A model generated the notes under the pieces. The model searched no databases. It saw only the letters and a list, made by a program, of their open reading frames with translations, and was not told the DNA's origin. Below are positions 37,512 to 49,700 of a stretch of 64,000 nt of DNA, piece after piece; within the stretch, counting starts at the first letter, position 1; each line of letters begins with the position of its first letter. Made by a program: the position numbers and the translations under genes. Source of the DNA: Metallyticus violacea. Taxonomy: Eukaryota; Arthropoda; Insecta; Mantodea; Metallyticidae. The DNA lies in assembly GCA_030762175.1 (NCBI GenBank), contig CM060846.1, forward strand, positions 311,718,012 through 311,782,011. The letters are read 5' to 3'.

Positions 37512-39414
37512 TTTATAAACTGCAATTATTTTAATGTAGTATACTTATTCATTTTGTAAAATAAAAGTGTACGAATAATTTAAAATTAATTCACATGCAA
37601 AATAAAGCAAAAATGCAATAGAATTAATCTCAGAAGAAAAGTTCTACACCTCGCCAAGCTTCCGCAAGTTCTAGAAAATTGACAGAATATCGTGTCGGCA
37701 TTACTAATGAGCGCCAGTGCACACCAATATGGTAAATAAATGACGGCTTCCTACAACCAGCGTACCTTAAATATATAGCCGCATCTAGGCAATGTTTTGA
37801 TATTCCAGACTTCTATAACTAATTACTATCAGTTACATAGTTTATACACATTTCAGTATATCAAAAATAACTCGAAGTAAAGAATAACGCAGATTGCAGA
37901 AATCTTTCTAAAGACCATAAATATCGCCTGCAAAGACGGTGGTTCAACTACTACAATGCTGCATGATCCAACATACATCTTATTTGCAGTGATTTGTACC
38001 TAGTTTATTTCCAGCGCAGTTTGTCTGATGTTGATGATTTGGCACTGAACTACAATGTTACTTCTTCAATTGCGACAGTAAACCATGGTCTCCAAGATTT
38101 TCCTGTGCTCAACGGAACTAAACAGTCTTGTCTTTCTTAAATATTGCCTTATTTGTCTCTTACACTCTCTGCCGATCTTTGTCCTTCCCGCATTTTTGCA
38201 GTTTGCCTGAGGAGCGTTTTCCATTTGACAGGAAATTCACTATTCTGTAGTTTTTCCTTCTACCGATGAACTCTTCACTCTTTGTTATATTATTTTATAA
38301 TTCTTACTCTTAATTCTCTTATTTCTGCATCTGATCGCCTTTACCACACACTCTTCATCTACGTTAACGTTTCTGTTCATATCTCACTGCCACACGCCAA
38401 GGGTGGCATTATCGTTGTTTCACAGAATATCATAATTCTGGAGATTTCTGGAAGAAGGGTTCATAAATAAATACGGGGAATTGAGATATTTTCAATCAAA
38501 ATTTTAATATAAGTTTAAACGAATACATGTAAGCTAATTTTTTAAATATATAGGGAGTTTTTAAAATACATAAACTGGAGCATGGATTCTTTCTCTAAAC
38601 CCAAAGTAAATGAGTCGAGTAAATAATACTATAATGTGTGTTATTTTAGATGTAATAATTTTCATAGCATATTTTTGCAATTTAATAAAAGAAAATCTGA
38701 CCAAATTTGTTTCAGTCTCTTGCATAATTTAAGTTTACAGTTCATTTTCACCAAATATACTATGCAACCACATACACTTTCTTTATTCATGCATTTAAAT
38801 AAAGCACGAACTTTATATTATTTCGCATATTTTACAAGTGCCTGAATCACGGTTTCAAGTTTAATGTATTCCAGCTGTTGGATACTATACGTCTATTTCA
38901 TGTACACCAAGCAGAAGATGGGCACAATATAGCACTACTTGTCGAATATTTCAGTTCTCTGTACCTTCAATACACTCCCTGTTGTAATGGGTTTAGGAAG
39001 AAATATTCTATGGGATCACTTCTCCAGTTATTTGTTAGAGTCCTGTCCATGCAAACCTCAAATGACGAAGGTAAGGTACTGTGCTACTGTGCTCTACCAC
39101 AGCTCAGAGTTGTGATAACGCAGTTGGAATAGTCTCCACATTCTTAAATTTTTCTTTTATTAACTCAGGTTACTGTCACATTGCCCGAAAGAATGTCTCC
39201 GAACAGGAAAGAGGTAACAAATTGGAGTGATGACATTTTTATTTTTCCCTCCACAGGTACCTGGAAGCAATATCACTTTTTTCTAAATTATTTCTAATTC
39301 ATTTGTGATTTAGAAATTAGACAACCAAATTTGATCATTCTTTTTTAATTGTTTTTTGTCTGCATTTTCATAAAATAGTACATAATTGAGGAATCATTTA
39401 ATTTATTTAAGGAG
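37512..39414. other. Unassigned DNA with a weak exon candidate
   Basis: No gene recognised. One + strand segment (38875-39070) is open in one frame between TATTCCAG and GAAG|GTAAGG, but its pyrimidine tract is poor and its peptide is unfamiliar. Confidence 0.35.
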
Positions 39415-39650
39415 GCCTTTTAACATTTCAGGTCATTAGCGTCCCTTCAAATCAGGGCGTGAAACGGTTGCTAAATTTTGCTCAGAGGCTCTTTCTTCAT
39501 GCTTGTTCTTTTTGGTGCCCTAACTCTATGACACTGTATTAACAGCTTTACTTCCCTTCCGAGATAAATCACACCTAATCCTGTCCGAATTTCAACCCAT
39601 GACCTTGAGCCTACGAGGCAAGTATGGTTACCAGTAAATCAAAAGGACCG
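39415..39650 (-). mobile_element. Old family A SINE
   Basis: On the minus strand: head GGTCCTTTTGATTTACTGG, TACTTGCCTCGTAGG, B box worn to GGGTTGAAATTC; then AAGGGAAGTAAAGCTG, AGAAAGAGCCTCTGAG, TTTCACGCCCTGA and GGGACGCTAATGACC at the 3' end. The block order equals that of the copy at 6256. The B box changes suggest it is silent. No duplication found. Confidence 0.8.
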
Positions 39651-41870
39651 TCAATGGTTACATTTAAGTACGGAACTGGTACATTTTCGGAATTATCAAA
39701 TTCAGTGATAAGGTAAGAGGTTTTCTTTTGCCTAAATATATCTCTCTTCATGGATAAGTATCTCCCTCTCTTTTCTTGTGCAGTATATATTCTGCTTTAC
39801 AACCATCTTTTGGATCACTACTCATCTTGTTTTCAAGTTGCGAATAAAAGTCACAAATGCCAGTTTTTGGTAGCTTGAAAGAGTAAAAAAGTCCTTAAAA
39901 TACTATAATCAAATGATATATTTATTTGTAATATTTTGCCAGTTCGTTTAAAAATATTGTTGAAACATTTTAAATAATGCCTGGACAGTTACGTTGGATT
40001 CTGAAACTAATCGTTATCTTCAAGTCAAGAAGTAATTATCTAATATTTTTCTATATGAGTCTCTTTTATTTTTTTTTATTTATTTATTTATTTATTTTTT
40101 TTTTTTTAATTCTGTTGCCTGGCATTTTGAAAAGATTGGAGAGAACTGCACGGGTACTTTAAATCTTAGATCGTAATATAAATAAGTTATTTTCCTATAT
40201 GTTGTTTAAAAAAAATGGGATTTCAGCTTTCTTTTGGCTTCTTACCCTTTAATCCCAAGGCCTATGATAAATATGAATCTTTTATTTCTTTGCTCTGTCT
40301 GTTATAAAATGATTCAAATTATTCCTTTTACTGGCTTGCTGAACTTCATTTTCCAGTATCATACGTCAATTGGAAAAACTTTATTTCCTAATCTCAACAC
40401 CAGTACTTAGTCTCACTGCTTGATCTTATTTAGCTTCTGTCTTTTTGAGACTGGTGCAGCAGTATATATCTTTCCTTTTATCTTCATTTATTTCAATTTA
40501 AGTTTTGTCTACTGTAAAATCAAACTTACGCAAAGTAGCATAAACAAACTACAATGCTGCACATCTCACTTAAACGGGAAAAGCTTTCAAGGAAACCTTG
40601 GAGGGAATGTTGGATAAAATATGATGGTTCCTATTAATTTTTTTTTCCGGAAAAAAGACTACCTTCAAGAAATCTTCTCAATTATATCCTTTCTTGTTTT
40701 TAACAGTTTTATAAATGGTTCCATTGATTTTATAGCAATTTCAACTAGCTGCATTTATGTATTTTTTAGTTTTAATACCAGAAAATAATTAACGAGGCAG
40801 CAATATTTAGCGACAAACAAATAAAATGATTTTATAAACTTGTTCAATCTTATTACCATATTACTGCTAATAGAATAAAGGGATAAGAAATCGCTGCATT
40901 ATCCATTGAGAAAATATTAGTTAATTATACTATATTTCAAATATTTTCTAATATTCTTTGTAGCGTGGATGAAGAACACCCTTGGGTCAGTATTCAAGCA
41001 CTCCGTATCTAATGCTCTGTATCACTCGGTATTCCAAATATTCTTAGTGGGAAAGCACGTTATGAGTGCGGATCTAGAAAAGTTCCTTCACCAGGTCAGA
41101 GGAAGTTGCGAGGAAAGATAATTAAATGTAGCATTTTCAAAACACCTTTGATGCACAAATGTATATGTAAATAATGATTCTTGAAGTATTTTAATTTTTG
41201 AAAATAAACTATAACAGCTTTTTAAAAATATTAAAAATATCATAAAATATATGTTCAGCTTTACAAATGTTTGATAACTTTAAGCATAATAAATGCTTTC
41301 ACCAGCGTGTGACAATGTTTGAATACGGCATAAACAAATCTGGTATAATACACAGGATTACTATATCACTTAACAAGTCAATGACTAAAGCAAATGTGAC
41401 CTTTAGCATTCACGTCGTATCATTTATTCAAGAAAAAATATGACAATGGTATCCCAATGCATTCTCATGTTAAATGCTTCTAAAATGTGGAACAAAGAAA
41501 AGCAAAAGCTTCGTTGTCCCTGTGTCACATAAAAAATCAATCCAAAGAAACATAAATTATGCAGACTTGGACGCAAAATAGTTTTTAAACTTTGAATGAC
41601 AGATAGTCTTCGAAGTCTGTGGCATCGGAAAACAATCCTAAAGCACACCTTCCTCATCACAGCACACTCTAAAAGTTGAAAACAGCAGGAGAGCCAGAAG
41701 AATGAAGATGCCAAAAGACGAGCGCTGACGATAGGCAGGTAGGAAAGGAAAGCGAAACGAAAAAGTAATTCATCCAACCGTTCGAGACATTTATCTATCG
41801 GAGAGTAGAGGGAAGAATTTCAAATGGAAAGTATACCATTCAGGCAAGTCAAAGAAACTAAACAAAAGTA
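39651..41870. other. Unassigned AT-rich DNA
   Basis: Contains a T-rich, TTTA-type low-complexity tract at 40065-40107. A 117-codon minus frame (41424-41777) has no recognised domain. Confidence 0.4.
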
Positions 41871-41874
41871 TATA

Positions 41875-42105
41875 CTGCCCATTTTAATACCAAGGCATCT
41901 CAGACGGTGGACACTGATGAGACGTGTAATATTATGATAAATTGAAATAGGAATATTTTGGAGTAACGGAAACGTATCAGGCCCAAGCATAGACTACCCT
42001 ATTCGGCATTTTCCATAGATGAGGGCTAAGGAAAACCAGGAGGGTATCGATTATCAGCTCTCCCGTTCAGAGTTCATACCTTAGCGACCTTGGACACGTG
42101 TCTTC
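41875..42105 (-). mobile_element. Old family B SINE
   Basis: Strongly diverged, but collinear with 30681: AAGGCATCTCAGACGGTGGA, ACTGATGAGACGTG, GGAAACGTATCAGGCC, TACCCTATTCGGCATTTTCC, GAGGGCTAAGGAAAACCAGG and CTTAGCGACCTTGGACACGT at the head. The B box region is deleted. Confidence 0.75.
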
Positions 42106-42133
42106 AGTGTTTCAAAGGAAGTTACAGCTATGT

Positions 42134-42136
<3 letters not shown>

Positions 42137-42177
<41 letters not shown>
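42137..42177. repeat. Poly(A) tract, 41 nt
   Basis: 41 consecutive A, followed by CGAAAAAACAAACAAACAG. It lies next to the head end of the minus-oriented SINE, so it is not that element's tail. It may belong to an unrecognised + strand retrosequence or be independent. Confidence 0.9.
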
Positions 42178-42178
<1 letters not shown>

Positions 42179-42199
42179 GAAAAAACAAACAAACAGAAG

Positions 42200-43480
42200 A
42201 GTTTAACCCTGATAAGGGCAGTGCTCTATTCAACACGATTTTGTTTCTAATTATTCAAAATAAACAATGTCGTATCGCATTGTAAGCAGCAAAATGCATC
42301 GAATGATTTATTTAAGCATACAGGTTTTTCAAAAAAGAACTCCTTCTTTCATGCTCTATGCTGAGGCAAGCAATTAGTTCGTTTCATAACGTGCCACTAC
42401 ATTTAAATTAAAAGCAAGGCAACGGAGTCATGTGTAATTCCAGAAGTAGCTTCTGCAAAGCCTTGGCTGGACAGCTCCTCCAGGGAGCGCAGACCCAACA
42501 ATAGTATTTGTTTCGTGGTAAGAGAATGTCAGTTAACTCCCTTCAGGGTAGCGCAAAGACAGAAATCTCGCATTAGACTCCCCTTTCAAATACAAGAACG
42601 CTTAAGAATACGCCGTGACACTGAGGATTGGAACGCGTTGGTTTCATCATTGACTGTCTGAGGGAAAACTGAAACAAAAAATTAGGTTAGGCCTCATACA
42701 GTTATGTTGTCAGCCCCCTCGTCAGCGACGCTCCCCACGTTCCGGGGGTGACATCGCGTCGAGTGCTCTTGAGGAACCGCCCATCCGGGGCATAATACCG
42801 ACCCCGCGCCCCCAACAATCGATGAGTGATGAAAAATGTTCACTTTCAACACCCCTACTAATCAGTGGAGCCTCCTTTAATAAAAAAAAAAAAATAGTCG
42901 TGGAAGAAGATGACGAAAATAATCATTGGAAATGCCCCTATGCCAGATGTTTTCGAGCTTATACATATATCCCCTTCTCTGGCGCTTATTATCTTCCATA
43001 ATGAGAGCCTGCTTGCGCGCGCACATATGCATATGTGAGCGAAACTCATATTTGTATAGTCACCCTTGTGATCCCACCTCTGCTCAATAGGTGCGCCACT
43101 CTTGTTTTGTTTCCAGCTGGTAATGATACTCCCGCGCCTTATTGACTGATTCTCTTATTTCTCACCCTTCTTCCTTCCGTGCTTTCTTCTGTTATTAATT
43201 TGTAACTCTGCATTGTCTGTCGCCGCACCTAGCTGTATAGGTACAGTCGCAAACCTTCATTATCCCTTGAAGGCATATCCCTAATCCGTTTTGTGAATAA
43301 GTTTACTTGAAATTAATATTCACCATGAACGCTCTTATAACTCGAAGCTTGATAATGACCCCGGTCTAAGTAACCTTTCCTTGAAAAGGTGAATATCAGA
43401 TAACGTGAGGGTAGTTTCGTTCATTCAGTTCTTTGTCGCGAAAGACATAGAGCAATTGGCTGGAATTTTAATCCTCGTAA
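42200..43480. other. Unassigned DNA with a GC-rich islet
   Basis: 42700-42830 is markedly GC- and CpG-rich (GACATCGCGTCGAG, CCGACCCCGCGCCCC), unlike the surroundings. It could be a repeat relic or a small CpG-rich island. No gene is visible. Confidence 0.35.
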
Positions 43481-43683
43481 CCGACACGAGTGACCGAGGT
43501 CGTTAAGGCATACTCTTGAGCGGAAAGTCTGGTGTTCGATTCCCGCCAGAACATTCTTCCAGACTGTGGAAGATGCTCTAAACCTTAGTCTCGAACGCTT
43601 GTTTCCCTTTTAATTTTTTTTATCAATATCCACCTCCTGTGGAGTATCGGTAGTAAAAACAAGCGTTAAACAATATTAAAAGA
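43481..43683 (+). mobile_element. Family B SINE, internally deleted
   Basis: The head is well kept: CACGAGTGACCGAGGTCGTT, AAGGCATACTCTTGAGCGG, B box GTTCGATTCC, CGCCAGAACA. The body is shortened relative to 54148 (it goes from AACGCTTGTTTCCC quickly to CCACCTCCTGTGG) and the 3' end is GGTAGTAAAAACAAGCGTTA, AACAATATTA. No convincing duplication. Confidence 0.85.
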
Positions 43684-44753
43684 ACTGTCGTAAAAATTAT
43701 AATGAAATAAAATTAATTCTAGTGTATTAATTGAGAATGTTACTTCTGTTTGTTACTTGATGTTGAAATCACCATTTAATAGATATATGTATTACAGAAC
43801 TTGTATATTTAAAAACGTTAACTGAAAATACCTTAAATATTCTCAAAATGTGCGCTAATATTTATAGCGAACATATCTCCCAGTGACTGCTGTAAGCACA
43901 GGCAAAGTATTGGGAAAACTGGGGCGCCAAATCAGCTAACATTAAGAAACATGTCACTTTCTTATTGTAACTAACATTTAACAGATAGTTCTAAGCATTT
44001 AGCCCTTTATTACCTAAGAATGACAATTATGATGCGTGCTTATTCATTACTTTATAACGACAATAATTTATAGTTAAGCTCATAATAATATTCTCAACCA
44101 CCAAGTTTAAGGATTCATTTAAAGCGATGTACATTACAGGATGTTAATAAAATACATTGCAATGATTTAATAGACTGCAATGGAGCCTTAGACAAGCAAT
44201 GTTCAAAGTTCCAAGTTATGGCATTAAGTTTCTAAAGGAATAGTTCTCCATTGACTAATGAAGCTTCTTTTCCAAGTTATGGAGCATGTCTCTTTGGGTA
44301 AGCTAGCGTCAAAAATGGATCATTTTTATTATTATTTGTGTACATACTGTATCTGCTACGCGGCGTCTTGAAATGTTGCATTCTACTAGGAGATCGAATT
44401 ATATGCCTGCCGCAGGAGCTGTAACTTCACTGCTGGCTCACGCCGATAATGGATGCGATTCAGCATTGATGCTGTGACGAACTACATACTATTAATATTA
44501 AACGTGAGTAGTTAAAGGAGCAGAAGATTTTCTCTTCTTTTTTGTTTAGAATCATTTTGGCATTTGTTCATCACTCGCTGCTCTTGCGTTTGTGCTGTTT
44601 TACGGGAATTAATTTTTCAGATCTTCAAGTGCATGTGGACTGCTTTTTATACTGTAATCTTTGAACCTACCCCAGAGATAAAAATTGCAGATGAATAGGT
44701 CGCGAAAAGCACAATCTGTTATTGATACTTCTTGAACGCTTTTAACATTAGTA

Positions 44754-44793
<40 letters not shown>

Positions 44794-45039
44794 GTTGTAA
44801 AATTCATGCCCTGGCATCATGCCTGAAATTGGATCACGATTATATTTGTAATAAAAGTAATAATAAATAATAAAATTAATAAATAATAAATGCATACATA
44901 GTGTACATAAATTGGTTTCAAATACTTGAGGGACGTGTTCATAATAGTAAAATAATTTTAAAATATTCTGTTTAGTCGTGGGCCTAAAGTTACATGACAA
45001 ACCACGTAGTAATTCAAGTGATGAATTAAACAATATGCG
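43684..45039. other. Unassigned DNA
   Basis: No gene recognised. It contains the ATT microsatellite annotated separately. Confidence 0.4.
44755..44793. repeat. (ATT)n microsatellite
   Basis: About 39 bp of ATT units. The poly-Asn open frame on the minus strand here is a by-product. Confidence 0.95.
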
Positions 45040-45940
45040 TTGTAACAATTACTCATAAAAATGGTCTATTCCCGCTTCAATGCATTTCCAAGACTGCGTA
45101 CTTTGTTGAAAATTGCTGAAATCTGTTTTGGATACGCCCTCTCAAAAATTAAATATCATATATGAAATGTCGCATTAACTAAAGAGTTTAAATGTGCCCA
45201 ATGATAAAACTCTATTGGATTCATATCTGGCTATTCGATAAATTCCCCTCGACAAAACCCAACTTTGGGGAAAGTGGTTATTCAAGTAATGGCAAACTAT
45301 CAAACTAAACTGAGTCGCAGTGCCTTCGTGCATAAACTACACTCATGGGATGACGTATGAAAGTATATCGTGCAAAACTGCTTATAAATGTCTCTTGTCT
45401 AACGAGGAAAGAAATAGCGACCAAGAAGATGATTATGAACCATTTCAGCCCAGACGTTTAGACTGAACTTATATTTATATTTATCCTGTCGTAGGCCCAG
45501 GAATGATTATTATGATAGTTAAGGATACAACCACGCAAAACAAGCCTCACCGGTGAACAAGGTAAATGCTAAGACATTAATTAACGCACTACTGTAGAAT
45601 GTATTGGCAGAATTTTTCGCAGCCCAAAGTCCTACACATAATTTCTTGCACTAGTTGAAGGAGATAAGGATAGAGAGGGTATTCATCTACCTTCTTCCCT
45701 TAATGGAATATCATTTGGGTTTTCGCCCAAGTTTAGAAAACTCTTTCTTTAAGTTCAAATATCATACTTGGTCTTTCAACATCCGAAACCGTCCTCTCAA
45801 AGAGCCTGTCTCTTGCAGCTATTAGTGGGATCGTAAGTATGTTCTGCATTGGGTATTTGGCTGTTGGGGTAAAGTTACATTCCCGTCTGCAAGGCCATAG
45901 ATGTGGTGCATTCTACTTGTCGAATACTGCAGGGAGCTGC
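45040..45940 (-). pseudogene. DDE transposase relic (IS630/Tc1-mariner, DUF4817-like)
   Basis: No long open frame survives, but the minus strand can be followed in short pieces in the right order. RMHHIYGLADGN and LQETGSLRGRF are the HTH domain of the DUF4817 type. Then FTGEACF (first catalytic block, normally F-T-D-E; here Gly), YHNNHSWAYDRI, FSLNVWAEMVHNHLLGRYF, MHEGTATQFSLIV (second block, normally DGAPxH; here Glu), CHYLNNHFPQSW, MNPIEFYHWAHL (third block, Glu at 45210-45212) and CIEAGIDHFYE with a stop near 45049. At least three frameshifts and several stops. This is a dead DNA transposon; its terminal repeats were not located. Confidence 0.75.
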
Positions 45941-46499
45941 AGAGATGGCTAGCGACATATGCAGGGAGAGGGCTTACGTACTGCATGTATATCATCATCT
46001 ATTCAAATACTTAAGAGTCGGTTCACCCCTTTGCGTTAAAAAAAAAACAGAATATTAATGGTGAACAGTTGAACGTATCAACACATTCCTCTGACTAGCC
46101 GTTTCTTCAGGTTCCAGCTGTACATTATCTTGTAAATTCTTCACTCAGCAAACAACAAAGGAAAAAAGTTCATAAACCTATACTTAAAAAAGAGAAAATA
46201 TTTGATCTTACTACTCTTCAGCGGTAAATGTATTGCAAAATTCTTAATTACTGGAAACGAACAATTTTCAGACTCATATTTGTTATGTTTTGTTGTTAGG
46301 AACTTAAAATATTTTACACTAATTTGCATAGCCTATATAAATATTTGCTGTTCAATGTAATAAGAGTTATCCAAATGAAACTAAACTTTTGTAATTGTGC
46401 CTTTGTTTCTATAAACGGAGTTTTATTTTGGCTTCGTTAGTATTAGGAAGAATTTGGTATTGCCTGAAGATGTAGTACTCTATTTTCATATGCTAAAGC
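45941..46499. other. Unassigned DNA
   Basis: Spacer between two transposase relics of opposite orientation. Nothing else recognised. Confidence 0.4.
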
Positions 46500-46740
46500 A
46501 CGCTGAATTGATTTGGTGACCAATGTGGATTCGTCCAAATATGTTTCAGGGTGGAAGGTATTAATTAAGCCAAACATGTATGCCTGCTATGCATTACGCC
46601 AAAGTTTGCCAATAATGTTGAGCCCTAGTGACGCCCTTGAAGATTGGTTACACAGCCGATACGGACTTTTTGCTTCGGGTATTCATAATTTAGGGATGTG
46701 CTGGGATACAGACAAGGTAGTATGTGTAGCTGATGTGTAA
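46500..46740 (+). pseudogene. Mariner-like transposase C-terminal relic
   Basis: The + strand frame reads DALEDWLHSR, then LFASGIHNLGMCWDTDKV and VCVADV before a stop (46738-46740). The layout W-L, FFA-GI-KLV-RWDKC, V-GDYV matches the C-terminal tail of mariner-type transposases. The catalytic blocks are not readable upstream. It is on the opposite strand from, and of a different type to, the relic at 45040-45940. Confidence 0.5.
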
Positions 46741-49700
46741 CCTATTATTACTTCGATTATGTTCACACATCCAACCAATAAACCATTACAGAAAAAAACC
46801 TCTAAAATCTAACTTTCATTTGGGTAATCCTTATATCAACTCTTTCATTAGTACACAAAGACAGTGCTTACACTAAAATGAAAAAGCACGTGCACTATCT
46901 CACTGCTGTAGGAGAGCAGAGTAGCCGTTTGCGGTGGAAATACAAATTGAGCTACTGAACATTATCGATATTGCAAATTTGACATGTATCATACGCTTCA
47001 GAATATTATAAAATAATAGTTATAAATTTTCTAGCTAGTGACTAGTCGGAAGAGCCATTTTGCTCTCGGCCTTGAATCGCAGTCGTTTAAATGGGAATGT
47101 GTTGAATGCGGCATAGGTTTCGCTACTAGGTGGTGTGAGTTCCCAGAAAAAAATCAAAGATAAAGTAATATCAAAAGATGTCGGAAGATGTTGACAATAA
47201 AACCTTCTACATGGTATTGAAAGCAAAAAACTGAAGTTAAAGGCTATGCAAAATGGAAAGGGGCCGGATAGGAAATTCGTACATTGACACATGAAAATCT
47301 GAATTTTGGTTATTCTTTCTACTCTAATTTGTTAGGTGAACATTTTTAAATGAGGATGCATAATATAAAGATAAACGTCCAAAATATAGCTGATTTTCTA
47401 CGAGATTTTGGAAGACAAGAAAATTCCTAAGACTCAAGAATAGAACAAATCGCAATATTTCATACAAAATATGTATTAAAATTTGGATTTTGCTTCATAC
47501 ATATTTCAAAAACATCATCAATATCATATTTTAACTATGTTATATATTAAAAGAGGTTAAGGTATTCGCTAAAATTAATGATAATAAACTTTGTTGGTAG
47601 AACGTGTGCTCAACGCCTTGTAAGCCTGAATGTGGTTCCCAAGAAGTGTTGAAAAGGCAATTGGCAAGATAATTGATGGTAATTCCGGTTTCATTAGCAC
47701 CACCTTTCCTAAGCATTAGTTGCAAATCATTATACTTATAAAAAAAAAGTTCTTAAATCTTAGAATTGCCCTTACAATTACCAAAATCCGCTCATTGTTC
47801 TATAATGAGCAACAGCTTTTACATGTGATAATAGTCTAATGTTTATTTAAATTTGTATTTGATACCCTACACTCTCCAGTAAATCAAAATGGCGCAAAGA
47901 AAGGATATTCTTTATTTGCTATGAATAAATCTATTTAGATTGATTCATATTTACAATATATTTATAAAAGTGTTCTTGTAATTGTCATGACTTTTGAGCT
48001 AATATTGCTATTTTTCTAAGCACTAGAATTGCAAAATGTCCCACAATATTGATGTTTATATTCTCTTGGATTTGATAAAAATACTTTATGAACAAACACA
48101 TTGTTAGAGTGAACATTTTAATACATACAAAGTCACTAGTTCTCAGAACGAGGTCGTGGAAACATGTTCTATGTCTGTTTAGAACAGTTAATTTAATATT
48201 TTTAATATTTAGATGACCTTTGCGCGTATTTTAACGTATTCAACTTCTCTAAATACCTGGTCCCAGGTGAATCTTCCTAATATTAGGCTCGCGTGGAAGG
48301 TTTCCATTTTATTCATTTTGGCTTCCGCTTACGGTTGTCAAAATTTGACATGGTCTTTTCAAAAGTTATGACCCTCATTCTTAGCAGAAGCGCGGCTTCG
48401 TTACACCCTGGGGAGTCACAACGACCCTCTGGTAAAGCAAGGGGGAATGACTATATATTCATCTGAGTGAGGCTACCCCGGTTGGCGTAAATTACAGGTA
48501 ATGGTCATTTAGGACTTTATCGTCTCTTTTGTAATTAATATTTCACTGTGAAGATGAGCATGATATTCTTGAACCTTGGGGGAGATTATGTTTAGTTTCT
48601 TAACAGAGACCAGGATCGAAACTGTTAAACTTTCTCAGAACTGGTTGATTAATTTTTTCCTACATTACTTGTAAGATCATGATAAATGTTGTATACAGGG
48701 TGCGCCTCCAGGAACTACAGAAGAAATGTTTATAAATAGGCAACAATTTTTCACGAGTATTGAATTCTCTGGAAGGCCATGTAATTTAATCTTGTGCTCA
48801 ACTGAGGACTGCTGTTGACACTTCTGTTATTTCGGAGAAGTTGATGCTGATAAATCAAGCACTCTGTAGCTATGCGCCAATTCAGGAACATTACTGAACA
48901 ATGAGGCCTGCTTTACAAGCACTGTTGAGTTATTACTTGTAGTTCCTCATGAAACAGTTTCATTTTTGAACCATGCAGGTTTAAAAATAGCGGCGTTTCA
49001 CCACATATGAAAATAGTCCACTAGCATTACACTTGGCACTATCTGTCTAGAATGGCTAAACATTTGAATACGTGCCGCATTGAAAGTAAGTCTGTGAAGA
49101 CATCGACATCAAATACTGCAAGAATTAGGTCATTTTGTCTATCGTATTTCGTTTCATTTTGCGGGGTTCAAAGCTAATTTTTCATTTATTTAATTAAAAC
49201 CTTTAATTTGATCTTTCAGATAATTTGTACTGAAACAAACTGTAGACTGATTTGATGCAATGCATTGTAATGCTACAAGATAGAATATTCAGTAAGGGAC
49301 CAGCTATTGCACACTATGATAACTGGCGTTATCCACAACTAGTAATGAAACTGGTTGAAGATTATGGAGTATTTGATTACTTAATCATTTGAGCAGCACT
49401 TCTTCCAATTGAATTCTAATTTATTTATTTGAAATATGATGTATTATTTCCACATTCTAATTTTTCTCTCTTTCTTCAATGCCATTTTTGACCTTGTTGG
49501 TGTCAGGTGTGGGTTTCCTATCGGTATAAACTTCATGAATGAATCGTCTTATTTGATCCTCTATAAATTCATCTACCTCAGGTTTTTTTTTTCTTTCTTT
49601 CTCTCGATTTTACTTTTGTTGTAAAAAAATATTAACGATCCCTTAGTTTTGAAGCATCCCCTGCTCTCTTTTATTACCAAACTTTTTGACAGGCCGGCTG

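Noticed and set aside
38875..39070. Plus strand exon of 196 nt
   Set aside because: The frame is open and a donor is present, but the acceptor tract is weak, the length is not frame-preserving, and the peptide is unfamiliar.
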